Source of the DNA: an uncultured Alphaproteobacteria bacterium
Lineage (GTDB): Bacteria; Pseudomonadota; Alphaproteobacteria; Rhodobacterales; Rhodobacteraceae
DNA: 40,365 bases
NCBI GenBank assembly: GCA_902524845.1
Contig: CABZEW010000017.1
Span: 1 to 40,365 of the forward strand
Direction: 5' to 3'
Made by a program: the position numbers and the translations under genes. The stretch's first letter is position 1. Each line of letters begins with the position of its first letter. This document shows positions 25,485 to 35,466 of this stretch, piece after piece. The notes beneath the pieces were generated by a model. It searched no databases. It had not been told where the DNA came from and worked only from the letters and a program-made list of their open reading frames with translations.

Positions 25485-25809
25485 CAAATTTTATAGACTC
25501 TCCGCAGCCACATGTCTCTGAAACATTTGGGTTGATAAATTTGAAGCCAGACTCTAAAAGGCCACTCTCATAGTCTATTTCTGTTCCGAATAGAAACATT
25601 TGGGCAGTTGGGGCAATCACAACCTTTGCTCCATCAACTTCAATTACTTCATCAGTGTCTGAAATTTCATTCACGTATTCCATCGTATACTCCATCCCGG
25701 CACAGCCCCCTTTTTTAAGGCCTATTCTCAATGCTTTTCCTGCGCCACCTTCCATAATTGTTCTTATGTGACTAGCTGCAGCTTTACTTATGTTAAGAAA
25801 GTTACTCAC
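25474..25809 (-). CDS. sufA: Iron-sulfur cluster A-type carrier (HesB/IscA/SufA family)
   Basis: 111 residues. Cluster-binding Cys residues in GGCAGMEY and the C-terminal ETCGCGESI. A-type carriers pass clusters to target apoproteins. The gene sits seven bases downstream of sufT, as in alphaproteobacterial suf operons, but sufBCDS are not in this window. Confidence 0.93.
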   Translation of the reverse strand: MSNFLNISKAAASHIRTIMEGGAGKALRIGLKKGGCAGMEYTMEYVNEISDTDEVIEVDGAKVVIAPTAQMFLFGTEIDYESGLLESGFKFINPNVSETCGCGESIKFDVK

Positions 25810-25815
25810 TACAGA

Positions 25816-26193
25816 TCACATAAAACCTAATTCTAATCTGGCCTCGTCAGACATCATCTCCATTCCCCATTGAGGTTCCCAAACTATTTCAACATGCACA
25901 GAGTTAAGCCCTTCGATTGGTTTAACGGCATCAGATACCCACCCCGGCATTTCGCCGGCAACTGGACAACCTGGCGCCGTCAATGACATAAAAATTTTGG
26001 CATCATTTTTATCGCTTATTTCCACAGTATATATTAAACCCAAATCATATATATTTACCGCAATCTCTGGATCATAAACTGTTTTGCAGGCATCTACTAT
26101 CTTGCCATAAAGTGGATGATCTGTAGTTGAAGGTTTCATTATTTGCCCTTCTTCATCATATTCTGGTTCGACATCTTTGCTGTTCTGTGCCAT
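25816..26193 (-). CDS. sufT: SufT-like (DUF59/MIP18) Fe-S assembly protein
   Basis: About 125 residues from ATG 26193; a longer frame to 26244 has no good site. DUF59 core: CKTVYDPEIAVNIYDLGLIY (the DPEi.vniydLGLiY motif), SLTAPGCPVAGEMP, and VEIVWEPQWGMEMMSDEARL. It assists Fe-S maturation. Its start is divergent from tgt. Confidence 0.93.
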   Translation of the reverse strand: MAQNSKDVEPEYDEEGQIMKPSTTDHPLYGKIVDACKTVYDPEIAVNIYDLGLIYTVEISDKNDAKIFMSLTAPGCPVAGEMPGWVSDAVKPIEGLNSVHVEIVWEPQWGMEMMSDEARLELGFM

Positions 26194-26211
26194 TGTTCCG
26201 TAACCCTTCTG

Positions 26212-26228
26212 TTGTAATATATTTACAA
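26212..26228. promoter_or_regulatory. Palindrome in the sufT/tgt divergent region
   Basis: TTGTAATATATTTACAA, a 6-5-6 perfect inverted repeat 19 bases before the preferred sufT start and 30 before tgt. It may be an operator for either gene. No regulator is assigned. Confidence 0.3.
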
Positions 26229-26254
26229 GTGCTCGGAAATTCAAGAGGAATTAA

Positions 26255-27355
<1,101 letters not shown>

Positions 27356-27402
27356 TTTTTTTAAAAAAAGTAACGAGCGAGTTTGATTTCTAAAATACCG
27401 AG

Positions 27403-27430
27403 CTTGAATTTCTTGGTTTTACTATCATAT
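27403..27430 (+). promoter_or_regulatory. Candidate lon promoter
   Basis: CTTGAA at 27403 and an A/T -10 region (TATCATATAT at 27423 onward) about 15-17 bases later, 30 bases before lon. CTTGAA resembles the RpoH -35 element, which would fit heat-shock control of lon. Weak, by eye only. Confidence 0.3.
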
Positions 27431-27458
27431 ATATTAATGTACAAAGTTGGAGGAGTTC

Positions 27459-29858
27459 ATGAACGCACTAAAAGCACCAATCCCTGTTTTACCTCTCAGA
27501 GATATAGTAGTTTTTCCAAATATGATTGTTAGGCTTTTTGTAGGGAGAGAGAAATCAGTTCTAGCCCTCGAAGAGGTGATGAAAACAGAGCAGAAAATAC
27601 TTCTTGTAGCTCAAAAAGATGCTTCAGAGGATAACCCCGGTGAAGGTAACATTTTTAATGTCGGGGTAATAGCAAACGTTCTTCAGGTGCTTAAACTTCC
27701 CGATGGGGCCGTAAAAATTTTAATCGAGGGAAAGCATCGGGTAAAAATATCCGACTTCTCAGGCGAAAAGAAATTTCTTGAAGCGGTGTATGAAGAAATT
27801 GCAGATACCAATTTTGGAGGAGATGAGATCGAGGCTTTGAGACGAACTGTTTCAACAGAATTTGATAGGTACTCAAAGCTAAACAAAAATATAACCGAAG
27901 AATCACTAGAAGCAATAAAAAAGGCTTTAGATCCGATAATGTTGTCTGACTCAATCGCAGGACATCTCAACTTAACTGTTGAAAATAAGCAGGAACTTCT
28001 TGAGATACCAGACGTGAAGAAGCGGTTAGAGAAAATACTTGAGGTTATACAAAGTGAGTTAAGTGTTTTGCGCGTAGAAAAAAAGATAAAGACACGAGTG
28101 AAAAACCAGATGGAGAAAACTCAGCGTGAGTACTACCTTAACGAACAAATGAAAGCTATACAAAAGGAGCTTGGAGAAGGGCCCGAGGGTCAAGATGAAA
28201 TTTCTGAGATTCAAGAAAAAATCAATAAAACAAAGTTAAGTAAAGAGGCAAAAGAAAAGGCTGTTGCGGAGTTAAAGAAGTTAAAGTCTATGTCTCCGAT
28301 GTCAGCAGAATCTGCAGTCGTTAGGAACTATTTAGATTGGCTTTTGACGATTCCCTGGAGAAAAAAATCACGCATAAAATCAGACTTGAATAGTGCTCAG
28401 GATACGCTTGACAACGATCACTTTGGTCTTAAAAAAGTTAAAGAAAGAATAGTTGAATATTTGGCTGTTCAACATCGCAGTAAAAAACTTAAAGGACCAA
28501 TTTTATGTCTCGTTGGTCCTCCTGGCGTCGGTAAAACCTCATTGGGAAAATCGGTGGCAAAGGCAACCAACAGGGAGTTCATAAGAATTTCTCTTGGCGG
28601 TGTCAGGGATGAGAGTGAAATAAGAGGTCACAGAAGAACTTACATCGGGTCGATGCCAGGGAAAATTATACAGAGCATGAAAAAGGCGAAAACATCAAAC
28701 CCATTAATACTGTTGGATGAGATAGATAAAATGGGGCAAGATTTCAGAGGAGATCCTTCTAGTGCGATGCTCGAGGTCTTAGATCCAGAACAAAACTCCA
28801 CTTTCTCAGACCATTATTTGGAGGTAGAGTATGACCTATCAGATGTAATGTTTATTACAACAGCGAATACTTTTAATATGCCTAGGCCGTTGCTTGATAG
28901 GATGGAGGTTATTCAGTTGTCTGGATACACTGAGGACGAAAAAGCCGAAATTGCAAAAAGACATCTTATAAAAAAGCAAGTTGAGAACCATGGTCTTAGT
29001 GAACAAGAGTTTTCACTTAAGGATAAAGGTCTTTATGAAATAATAAGGCATTACACAAGGGAAGCGGGCGTAAGAAATCTCGAAAGAGAGATATCAAAAC
29101 TGTGTAGAAAAGTCCTAACGCACATCATCAAAGACAAAGTGAAGTCCGTGAATGTTGATGACAGTAATGTAAGTAATTTACTCGGAGTGAAGAAGTTTAA
29201 GTACGGCTTAGCCGAGAAGTCGAACCAAATAGGTGTTGCTACTGGTCTGGCATGGACTGAAGTGGGTGGCGATCTTTTATCAATTGAAGCTATAAAATTA
29301 CCTGGAAAAGGAAGGATGAAGTCTACTGGAAAGCTAGGCGAAGTTATGAAAGAAAGTATAGATGCAGCTTCTAGCTTTGTACGTGCTAGATCACCATCGT
29401 TTGGTATTATCCCTACTTTGTTTGATAAGTATGATATACACGTGCATGTTCCAGAAGGTGCGACACCTAAAGACGGTCCTTCGGCAGGTATAGCAATGGT
29501 TACCTCTATAGTAAGTATGCTAACAGAAACCCCGATAAGAAGAGACGTAGCGATGACAGGGGAGGTAACTCTTCGTGGAAACGTTTTGCCAATAGGTGGG
29601 TTAAAAGAAAAGCTCCTTGCCGCGTTGCGCGGTGGAATAAAGACGGTTATCATTCCAAATGAAAATGTAAAAGATTTGGTAGAAATTCCTGATAATGTAA
29701 AGAATGATTTAGACATCGTCCCTGTTACTTCAGTAGCGGAAGTTCTAAAAGTTGCACTTTCTGAAAAGTTACAAAGCATTGAGTGGGATTTTTCTGAATA
29801 CGAAAACAGTGACAACCTTAAAGGTAACCAGTCTGGTGAAGTCGAACTACCCAACTGA
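27459..29858 (+). CDS. lon: ATP-dependent Lon protease
   Basis: About 799 residues. Order: N-terminal LON domain (VLPLRDIVVFPNM), coiled coil, AAA+ module with Walker A GPPGVGKT and Walker B NPLILLDEIDK, then the protease domain with catalytic Ser675 (PKDGPSAGIAM) and Lys718 (GGLKEK). Degrades misfolded and regulatory proteins. ATG 27459 has GGAGGAG upstream; the TTG at 27447 in frame is not needed. Confidence 0.98.
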   Translation: MNALKAPIPVLPLRDIVVFPNMIVRLFVGREKSVLALEEVMKTEQKILLVAQKDASEDNPGEGNIFNVGVIANVLQVLKLPDGAVKILIEGKHRVKISDFSGEKKFLEAVYEEIADTNFGGDEIEALRRTVSTEFDRYSKLNKNITEESLEAIKKALDPIMLSDSIAGHLNLTVENKQELLEIPDVKKRLEKILEVIQSELSVLRVEKKIKTRVKNQMEKTQREYYLNEQMKAIQKELGEGPEGQDEISEIQEKINKTKLSKEAKEKAVAELKKLKSMSPMSAESAVVRNYLDWLLTIPWRKKSRIKSDLNSAQDTLDNDHFGLKKVKERIVEYLAVQHRSKKLKGPILCLVGPPGVGKTSLGKSVAKATNREFIRISLGGVRDESEIRGHRRTYIGSMPGKIIQSMKKAKTSNPLILLDEIDKMGQDFRGDPSSAMLEVLDPEQNSTFSDHYLEVEYDLSDVMFITTANTFNMPRPLLDRMEVIQLSGYTEDEKAEIAKRHLIKKQVENHGLSEQEFSLKDKGLYEIIRHYTREAGVRNLEREISKLCRKVLTHIIKDKVKSVNVDDSNVSNLLGVKKFKYGLAEKSNQIGVATGLAWTEVGGDLLSIEAIKLPGKGRMKSTGKLGEVMKESIDAASSFVRARSPSFGIIPTLFDKYDIHVHVPEGATPKDGPSAGIAMVTSIVSMLTETPIRRDVAMTGEVTLRGNVLPIGGLKEKLLAALRGGIKTVIIPNENVKDLVEIPDNVKNDLDIVPVTSVAEVLKVALSEKLQSIEWDFSEYENSDNLKGNQSGEVELPN

Positions 29859-29924
29859 TTTGTTTTCGTGTAGCATGAATTATTCCTTGAGTTTACTAAA
29901 GAAAGACGCTAATCAACTAACATT

Positions 29925-30000
<76 letters not shown>

Positions 30001-30023
30001 TTTATGAACAAGTGTTCATATGC

Positions 30024-30100
30024 GCGGTTGTAGCTCAGCTGGTTAGAGTGCCGGCCTGTCACGCCGGAGGTCGCGGGTTCGAGCCCCGTCAACCGCGCCA
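30024..30100 (+). tRNA. tRNA-Asp (anticodon GTC)
   Basis: 77 bases with a GCGGTTG / CAACCGC acceptor stem, anticodon stem CCGGC / GCCGG with loop CTGTCAC (anticodon GTC), T-arm GGGTTCGAGCCCC, and an encoded GCCA end. Follows tRNA-Val by 23 bases, probably one transcript. Confidence 0.97.
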
Positions 30101-30115
30101 TTTAAGGTTTTAAAA

Positions 30116-30982
30116 TTGAGTGTAAAAAAAGAAAAGCTAACCATTCTAGACTTAAAAAGAAAGAAGGCCAGCAAAAAACGTCTTGCTATGGTCGCCGTTG
30201 GAGAATTCTTATCTGCCCAGTGGGCTGAAGAGGCTGGAGTTGATATAATTGGTGTTGGTGACAGCCTGGGAATGACACTCTATGGTCATGAAAATACTCT
30301 TTCTGTAACTGTCGATCAGATGATACATCACTGTAAGGCTGTGAGAGAGGGCGCCCCAAATACATTTTGTATTCTGGCTATGCCATATGGCTCTTATTCG
30401 ACAAAAAATATGGCAGTAAAAAATGCATCGAAAATGATGAAAGAGAGTGGAGCCGATGCGATAAAATTACAGTGTGGGAAAAACAGAGTTGATATTATAC
30501 GTGCAGTATCTGCAGCAGGTGTTCCTGTTATGAGCCATGTTGGATTGTTACCTCACTTAGTTCACTTATATGGTGGTTTTAAGATGCAAGGTAAAAATGC
30601 AGAGGATGCGATTCAAATTATCGAAGATGCGATCGCTATAGAAAAAGCGGGTGCGATAGGTATAGAGATTGAAGCAGTCCCAGCTGAAGTAGCACGCGAA
30701 ATTGAAATGGCGGTGTCTATATTCACTTTTTCAATTGGTGGTGGTTCAGCAGGAAACTGTCAATTGCTAAATGGTTATGATTTGATAGGAGGCTTTAATA
30801 CATTTAAGCCAAAGTTTGCAAAGCGATTTGGGAATGTTGCTGATGTGGCAACAAATGCTTTTAAACAATTTGTGAGTGAAGTAAAGAATAGCTCTTTTCC
30901 TGATTTAGAACACAGCTATAGCATGTCTCCAAGTGAATTTAGCAAGCTTAAACAATATCTTCAGAACAAAAATAAGATCTAG
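30116..30982 (+). CDS. PanB-like protein with altered metal ligands
   Basis: 288 residues with clear homology to ketopantoate hydroxymethyltransferase over the full length: VGDSLGMTLYGHENTLSVTV, HHCKAVREGAP, GFKMQGK and PKFAKRF. By alignment with E. coli PanB from memory, Asp45 is kept (VGDSLG), Asp84 is Ala (ILAMPYGSY against LADLPFMAY), Glu114 is Gln (IKLQCG against VKIEGG), and Glu181 is kept (IEIEAVP). The normal TAYD is VAVGE. Two of the Mg2+ ligands are gone, so classic PanB activity is doubtful. It may be a diverged paralogue with another substrate. TTG start. Confidence 0.8.
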   Translation: MSVKKEKLTILDLKRKKASKKRLAMVAVGEFLSAQWAEEAGVDIIGVGDSLGMTLYGHENTLSVTVDQMIHHCKAVREGAPNTFCILAMPYGSYSTKNMAVKNASKMMKESGADAIKLQCGKNRVDIIRAVSAAGVPVMSHVGLLPHLVHLYGGFKMQGKNAEDAIQIIEDAIAIEKAGAIGIEIEAVPAEVAREIEMAVSIFTFSIGGGSAGNCQLLNGYDLIGGFNTFKPKFAKRFGNVADVATNAFKQFVSEVKNSSFPDLEHSYSMSPSEFSKLKQYLQNKNKI

Positions 30983-31503
30983 AAACTTAAATCTACCGAG
31001 TTGAAAGACAACTTCAGATAATCAAAATAATGTAAGAGGCTCTGATAGGTTAGCGAAATTGTTCTATCATTGACAAGTGGATGACAAAAAATAGTTTCTT
31101 TATCCCTCATTTCTGCGTCTAGATAAATGCTTACATTTTTTTTTTTATTATTTACAACGCTTAGCGGTGTGACTGCACCTGGAAACACGCCAAGTTCTCT
31201 AAAAAGCCTTTCTTTGCTCCCAAAAGAAAGCCTTGATGATTTTATTCTTTCAGGTAAAAGGTCAAGGTTAATTACGCGGTCTTCGTGAGCAACAACCAGA
31301 TAATTTTTTTTCTTTTTATCTCGAAGGAATAAATTTTTAGTATGAAACCCCTGCATACTCTTTCTGTGTTTCTTCGCTTCATCCACAGTAAAGAAAGGGG
31401 GGTGTTTGAAAATTCTAAACTCTATTTTCAAATCCTCCAACAGTCGATACAAAGATTCAGGTGATGTCGGCAGTGAGTGGGCGAAATTTGATGAAGCGTC
31501 CAT
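30979..31503 (-). CDS. Prolyl-tRNA editing protein (YbaK/PrdX-like)
   Basis: About 174 residues. LPTSPESLYRLLEDLKIEF, HPPFFTVDEAKKHRK, GFHTKNLFLRDKKKKNYLVV and GVFPGAVTPLSVVN match the PrdX/ProX type that deacylates mischarged tRNA-Pro. The conserved HTKNLFL segment with the active-site Lys is present. ATG 31503 is preferred to an earlier TTG in frame. It overlaps the end of the convergent PanB-like gene by four bases. Confidence 0.88.
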   Translation of the reverse strand: MDASSNFAHSLPTSPESLYRLLEDLKIEFRIFKHPPFFTVDEAKKHRKSMQGFHTKNLFLRDKKKKNYLVVAHEDRVINLDLLPERIKSSRLSFGSKERLFRELGVFPGAVTPLSVVNNKKKNVSIYLDAEMRDKETIFCHPLVNDRTISLTYQSLLHYFDYLKLSFNSVDLSF

Positions 31504-31572
31504 GTCTAATAAAAACAAATTGAAAACAAAAAATGATTTGTCTGATTTTTAGGAATAAAAATACTGTTAAGG

Positions 31573-31884
31573 CTAACTGTTTGACAACTTATCTTTAGCT
31601 GCTTGAAGATATTCTTTCATTTTTGATCTAATATCTTGATCGTCAACAATACCTTTAAGGTCAGCTTTTAGTTTCCTAAACACATCTTCGTCTCCGGCTT
31701 CTTGAAGATCCGATTTAACGACGTCCTTAATGTATTGCTCAGTTTTTTCTTGGTCTAAACCTTTCACCTCAGCCGCCCATGCGCCCAGCAACTTATTTCT
31801 TAATGCTTCGATTTTAAACGTCAGGTTTTGCTCATGAGCAAACTTATTCTCAAAAGCATCTTTTCTATCATCAAAGGTAGGCAC
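31573..31884 (-). CDS. DUF1476 protein (F1-ATPase inhibitor zeta subunit)
   Basis: 103 residues, starting MPTFDDRKDAFENKFAHEQN, the diagnostic N-terminus of the alphaproteobacterial zeta subunit that blocks ATP hydrolysis by F1. The helical body follows: ALRNKLLGAWAAEVKGL (the nkLlG-WAA-lG segment). This is a strong taxonomic marker for Alphaproteobacteria. Confidence 0.95.
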   Translation of the reverse strand: MPTFDDRKDAFENKFAHEQNLTFKIEALRNKLLGAWAAEVKGLDQEKTEQYIKDVVKSDLQEAGDEDVFRKLKADLKGIVDDQDIRSKMKEYLQAAKDKLSNS

Positions 31885-31956
31885 TGTGTACTCCGAATTA
31901 TCCTGTTTATAACTTAGTTAATTTAAAAAGGAATTTCAACCAAGTTTTAACAAATT

Positions 31957-32577
31957 TTACATGAAATTAAGTAACTTTATTCCTGCTTTGTGCATTTTTT
32001 TTTCTGCAATATTCTTGGAGTTTCCGAGATCAATAGATTTTGTTAAATCTTGAAATACAAACACATCAAAGCCTAAATTTTTTCCATCTAATGCAGAATA
32101 AAAAACACAATAGTCAAAAGCTAAGCCACACATGTAAAGTTGCGTTATTTCTTTCTTTATTAAATATCCTTCAAGTCCGGTGGTAGTATTTTTGTCGTTT
32201 TCAAAAAAAGCGGAGTAACTATCGATTTTCGGGTTGCATCCCTTTCTAATAATAAGGGCACATTTGTCAGTATTTAGATTTCTATGGAAGTTTGCGCCTA
32301 CAGATCCTTTAATGCAGTGATTAGGCCATAGAATCTGAGAGCCATATTCCATCTCCACATTTGAATAAACTTCCGCATTATGATTCGAAGCGAATGAACT
32401 ATGCTCTTTAGGATGCCAATCTTGAGTTAAGATTACGGTATCAAATTCTTCCTGGGCTGTGTTTATAGATTCTATAATGGTTTCACCATCTTTTACTGCC
32501 AAAGCACCACCGGTACAAAAGTCATTTTGCACATCAATAATTATTAAAGCAGAATTTATTTTTTTATTTCGTGTCAA
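31957..32577 (-). CDS. pncA: Nicotinamidase
   Basis: 206-residue isochorismatase-fold protein. ALIIIDVQNDFCTGGALAV (catalytic Asp), TQDWHPKEHSSF (metal ligands Asp, His, His), LWPNHCIKGSVGANF, IRKG (Lys) and CGLAFDYCV (nucleophile Cys) complete the PncA active site. Converts nicotinamide to nicotinic acid for NAD salvage. Four bases downstream of the IalB-family gene. Confidence 0.95.
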   Translation of the reverse strand: MTRNKKINSALIIIDVQNDFCTGGALAVKDGETIIESINTAQEEFDTVILTQDWHPKEHSSFASNHNAEVYSNVEMEYGSQILWPNHCIKGSVGANFHRNLNTDKCALIIRKGCNPKIDSYSAFFENDKNTTTGLEGYLIKKEITQLYMCGLAFDYCVFYSALDGKNLGFDVFVFQDLTKSIDLGNSKNIAEKKMHKAGIKLLNFM

Positions 32578-32580
32578 GGT

Positions 32581-33117
32581 TTAATCGCAAGCTGATAGGA
32601 GATAATTGATTGACTTTGTAAATCCCATTAAGCTGAATTGATCTACAAGTGTAGAGTTATCTATTCCCTTCAATTCTATTGTCAATCTACTGCCACTTAA
32701 GAGAAAGTTGATGTCTTCCTCTACAAGTCCATCTATTATCGCGTGCTTATTTCTAGATGCCTCAGTAGATTTTATAACCCTCAATGCTAGCATTTTTTTG
32801 TTATCTATATTCATAGAGCCAGCATTATTATTTTTCAATGGGAAGTCAGAAAAATAAGACATAGAGTAGCTATTTTTATTTTTGTTCACAGACAAATATA
32901 TAAAGGAATTTTCTCTGTTTTTGCCTAGAATCTCTCGAGAGTTAAGATATGAACTTGTTCTTTTTGCTCTTGAGGCTAGAAAACAATTATTGGAGCTAGA
33001 AGAGTAAATATTCCAGTCTCGATACTTTTTTTTGACATAGAAGTCTTCTCCTGTTGCATGCGGTGAGAAGAAATAGACAAATAGCCCTAAAACTATTGGA
33101 AAGAATTTAGGTTTCAT
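32581..33117 (-). CDS. IalB-family periplasmic protein
   Basis: 178 residues with a signal peptide (MKPKFFPIVLGLFVYFFSPH, cleaved near ATGED). RDWNIYSSSSNNCFLAS (the DW.vy...CfiaS start) and the end DQFSLMGFTKSINYLLSACD (fSL.Gf..al...C) match the invasion-associated locus B family, common in Alphaproteobacteria. The name reflects Bartonella; no virulence role is implied. Confidence 0.85.
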   Translation of the reverse strand: MKPKFFPIVLGLFVYFFSPHATGEDFYVKKKYRDWNIYSSSSNNCFLASRAKRTSSYLNSREILGKNRENSFIYLSVNKNKNSYSMSYFSDFPLKNNNAGSMNIDNKKMLALRVIKSTEASRNKHAIIDGLVEEDINFLLSGSRLTIELKGIDNSTLVDQFSLMGFTKSINYLLSACD

Positions 33118-33167
33118 AATATCCTTTCAAAATAAAAATTATTTATTTCTATATTATAATAAAAAAA

Positions 33168-33938
33168 ATGGGAACTCTATATATAACTGGCGCTGGTGTT
33201 AGCTCTGATAGTGGTATTCCTACCTTTCGTGGTGCTGACGGGTTTTGGACAATAGGCAGCGAAAACTATACACCGCAGGAAATGGCAACAAGGCAAATGT
33301 ATTTGAATAATCCTGCCCAATTCCTTTTATGGTATTTTAAACGGTTTGCTAAATACAGAAATGCAGAACCTAACGATGTTCATCGATGGCTGGCGAATAA
33401 AAATCTTATAACACAAAACATTGATGGGCTAGATGGTAAGGCTGGTAATAGAGGATATATTCCAATACACGGTCGCTTAGATAAAGTCACGGTTTTTGCA
33501 GAAGAAGGCAAAGAGACTCTGGTTGCAGATGCTCCTTGGGACAAAATATCTGATTTAGGGTTCACTTTCGAAAATGATAGAAAATCTGAAGATCAGTTGA
33601 TCAAAACGCTTTTAGAATGTTTTAAAATAAGAAAAAAATATCGACAAAAATATTTTCCTACTTTGGGGTATTCTTTAAAACCTTTTGTTCTTTTGTTTGA
33701 TGAAATTTACACGGATTTATATAAAATAAGTGAAGCTCAGCAAAGAATGGTAAACGCAAATAAAATGGTATTTATTGGAACTTCTTTCAGTGTAAACATT
33801 ACGGTTATGGCTCTTAGGGTAGCTGCTGCTAACTTAATAGATGTAGAAATAATAGATCCAGACCCAATAGATATTGGCTATAAAAATGCTACTTATTTCG
33901 AAATGTCTGCTTTGGAATATGTCGAAAGTTTTTTGTAG
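33168..33938 (+). CDS. Sir2-like NAD-dependent deacylase without zinc cysteines
   Basis: 256 residues. ITGAGVSSDSGIPTFRG at 6-22 binds NAD; ITQNIDGL and the catalytic His in IPIHGRL follow, then KPFVLLFDE and IGTSFSV. The CxxC...CxxC zinc module that normally follows the His is absent (the stretch reads DKVTVFAEEGKET, with no paired Cys). The Rossmann core and active-site His remain, so some NAD-dependent activity (deacylase or ADP-ribosyl transfer) is possible. No clear ribosome site. The 3' end overlaps msrQ by 46 bases. Confidence 0.85.
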   Translation: MGTLYITGAGVSSDSGIPTFRGADGFWTIGSENYTPQEMATRQMYLNNPAQFLLWYFKRFAKYRNAEPNDVHRWLANKNLITQNIDGLDGKAGNRGYIPIHGRLDKVTVFAEEGKETLVADAPWDKISDLGFTFENDRKSEDQLIKTLLECFKIRKKYRQKYFPTLGYSLKPFVLLFDEIYTDLYKISEAQQRMVNANKMVFIGTSFSVNITVMALRVAAANLIDVEIIDPDPIDIGYKNATYFEMSALEYVESFL

Positions 33939-34522
33939 ATGGTAGTTTCTCTTATTTTCAGAATAAGAATAATTACTGTCACTGCCATATAAAAATACAA
34001 CTCCCCGGTCCAAGTTTTGGACATCAAAATAAAATGAAAAATTGAAGATACTATCGCTATATATATTAAACTGTGGATTTTTTTCCATGTTTTAAAATTT
34101 AACTTACGCACAGCAAAATTATTTGACGTAATAGCCAATGGTATTAACGTTATGAAGGCGAAGAGGCCAGCAATAATGTAATATCTTTTCTTTAGGTCAG
34201 ATATCAAAATATCCATTGAAAGACCAATATCAAAAAACACATAAACACAAATATGGGAAATTATATAGTAGAAAGCAACTAATCCGATACAGCGTCTAAA
34301 TTTTACTAAATTGATCTTTGTGTATTTTAAAATTGGAGAAATGGAAAGCGTTACTAATAACAATATCAGGCCTAATTCTCCGTATTTGTGCTCTAGGTAT
34401 CTCAAAGGGTCAGGACCCAGTTGATTTACAGTACCTAAATAAAAATATAACGGTATTGGGATCGTTAAAACGCAATAAAGAAATGAAACAGGTAGCGACC
34501 TCAGTAAAGTGTTAAGCGTCAT
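33893..34522 (-). CDS. msrQ: Heme b membrane subunit of methionine sulfoxide reductase MsrPQ
   Basis: 209 residues with about six hydrophobic segments, matching the YedZ/MsrQ size and pattern (LEHKYGELGLILLLVTLSISP, CIGLVAFYYIISHICVYVFF with heme-ligand type His residues, KIHSLIYIAIVSSIFHFILM). Passes electrons from the respiratory chain to periplasmic MsrP. Starts four bases after msrP, forming an msrPQ operon. Confidence 0.93.
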   Translation of the reverse strand: MTLNTLLRSLPVSFLYCVLTIPIPLYFYLGTVNQLGPDPLRYLEHKYGELGLILLLVTLSISPILKYTKINLVKFRRCIGLVAFYYIISHICVYVFFDIGLSMDILISDLKKRYYIIAGLFAFITLIPLAITSNNFAVRKLNFKTWKKIHSLIYIAIVSSIFHFILMSKTWTGELYFYMAVTVIILILKIRETTIYKKLSTYSKADISK

Positions 34523-34526
34523 TATT

Positions 34527-35429
34527 TTAAAAGTATTTCTTTAGATCCAATCCTTTGTACAGGTCCCCGACCTCTGTTATATACCCATTAAACAATTCTG
34601 TTTTTCGTCTTTCACCAAAGAGGCCTTCTCCTATTACTCTTTCGGTAGCTTGTGACCAGCGAGGATGATCCACATTAGGGTTTACGTTAGAATAAAAGCC
34701 ATATTCTCTTGGGTTCTCAGCATTCCATGTGGTAAAGGGCTGTTTTTTCATAAATGAAATTTTCGTAATGGATTTTATAGACTTGAAGCCATACTTCCAT
34801 GGTACAACCAACCGTAACGGAGCCCCGTTTTGTTTGGGCAACTCTCTACCATATAATCCAGTAGCAATAAACGTGAGGGGGTGAATCGCTTCCTCAATGG
34901 TAAGGCCCTCTCGATAAGGCCAATCTAAAGTCGCTCGCCTTTGTCCTCGCATTTCCTCAGGTCTGAATATGGTATCAAAGGCAACGTATTTTGTATCATA
35001 ATCTAATTCCAATTGATTAATTAGCTCATGTAATGGAAACCCTATCCAGGGTATAACCATTGACCAACCCTCAACACAACGTAATCTGTATACTCTCTCT
35101 TGAATGGGTTTACCTTTGAGAATTTCAGAAATATCAAATTTCCTTTTATTTTGTGTAATACCATCAAATGTAATTTCCCAAGGATTAGTCGTTAAATTGT
35201 GCGCATATTCTGCAGGGTCAGTTTTTGATGTCCCAAATTCATAAAAATTATTGTAATTGGTTATCTCTTCAAAGGTATTTAATTTTCCCTTTTTAGAATA
35301 GTCTTGCTCTGCTGATACCGGATACGATACTAAACTTGCTGCTGATGCGATACCTAGTGCTTTTACGAATTCTCGCCGGCCCAGATAAATGTTCCGTGGC
35401 GTTACGTCGCTATGTTTCAATATTTTCAA
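34527..35429 (-). CDS. msrP: Periplasmic methionine sulfoxide reductase catalytic subunit (molybdoenzyme)
   Basis: About 301 residues. Tat signal GRREFVKALGIASAASLVS, then YNNFYEFGTSKTDPAEYA, the molybdenum-ligand Cys in RLRCVEGWSMVIPW, and NGAPLRLVVPWKYGFKSIKS. Repairs oxidised methionines of periplasmic proteins. TTG 35429 (MKILKHSDVTPRNI, AGGA nine bases upstream) aligns with the E. coli N-terminus and is preferred to ATG 35468, which would overlap the divergent gene's ATG. Confidence 0.95.
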   Translation of the reverse strand: MKILKHSDVTPRNIYLGRREFVKALGIASAASLVSYPVSAEQDYSKKGKLNTFEEITNYNNFYEFGTSKTDPAEYAHNLTTNPWEITFDGITQNKRKFDISEILKGKPIQERVYRLRCVEGWSMVIPWIGFPLHELINQLELDYDTKYVAFDTIFRPEEMRGQRRATLDWPYREGLTIEEAIHPLTFIATGLYGRELPKQNGAPLRLVVPWKYGFKSIKSITKISFMKKQPFTTWNAENPREYGFYSNVNPNVDHPRWSQATERVIGEGLFGERRKTELFNGYITEVGDLYKGLDLKKYF

Positions 35430-35466
35430 AATATATGTTCCTAAGATATTGACAACTGTATAGCTC

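Noticed and set aside
29051-29854. 267-codon minus-strand frame inside lon
   Set aside because: Antisense to the conserved protease domain, Ser/Phe/Thr rich, no motif; a codon-bias shadow.
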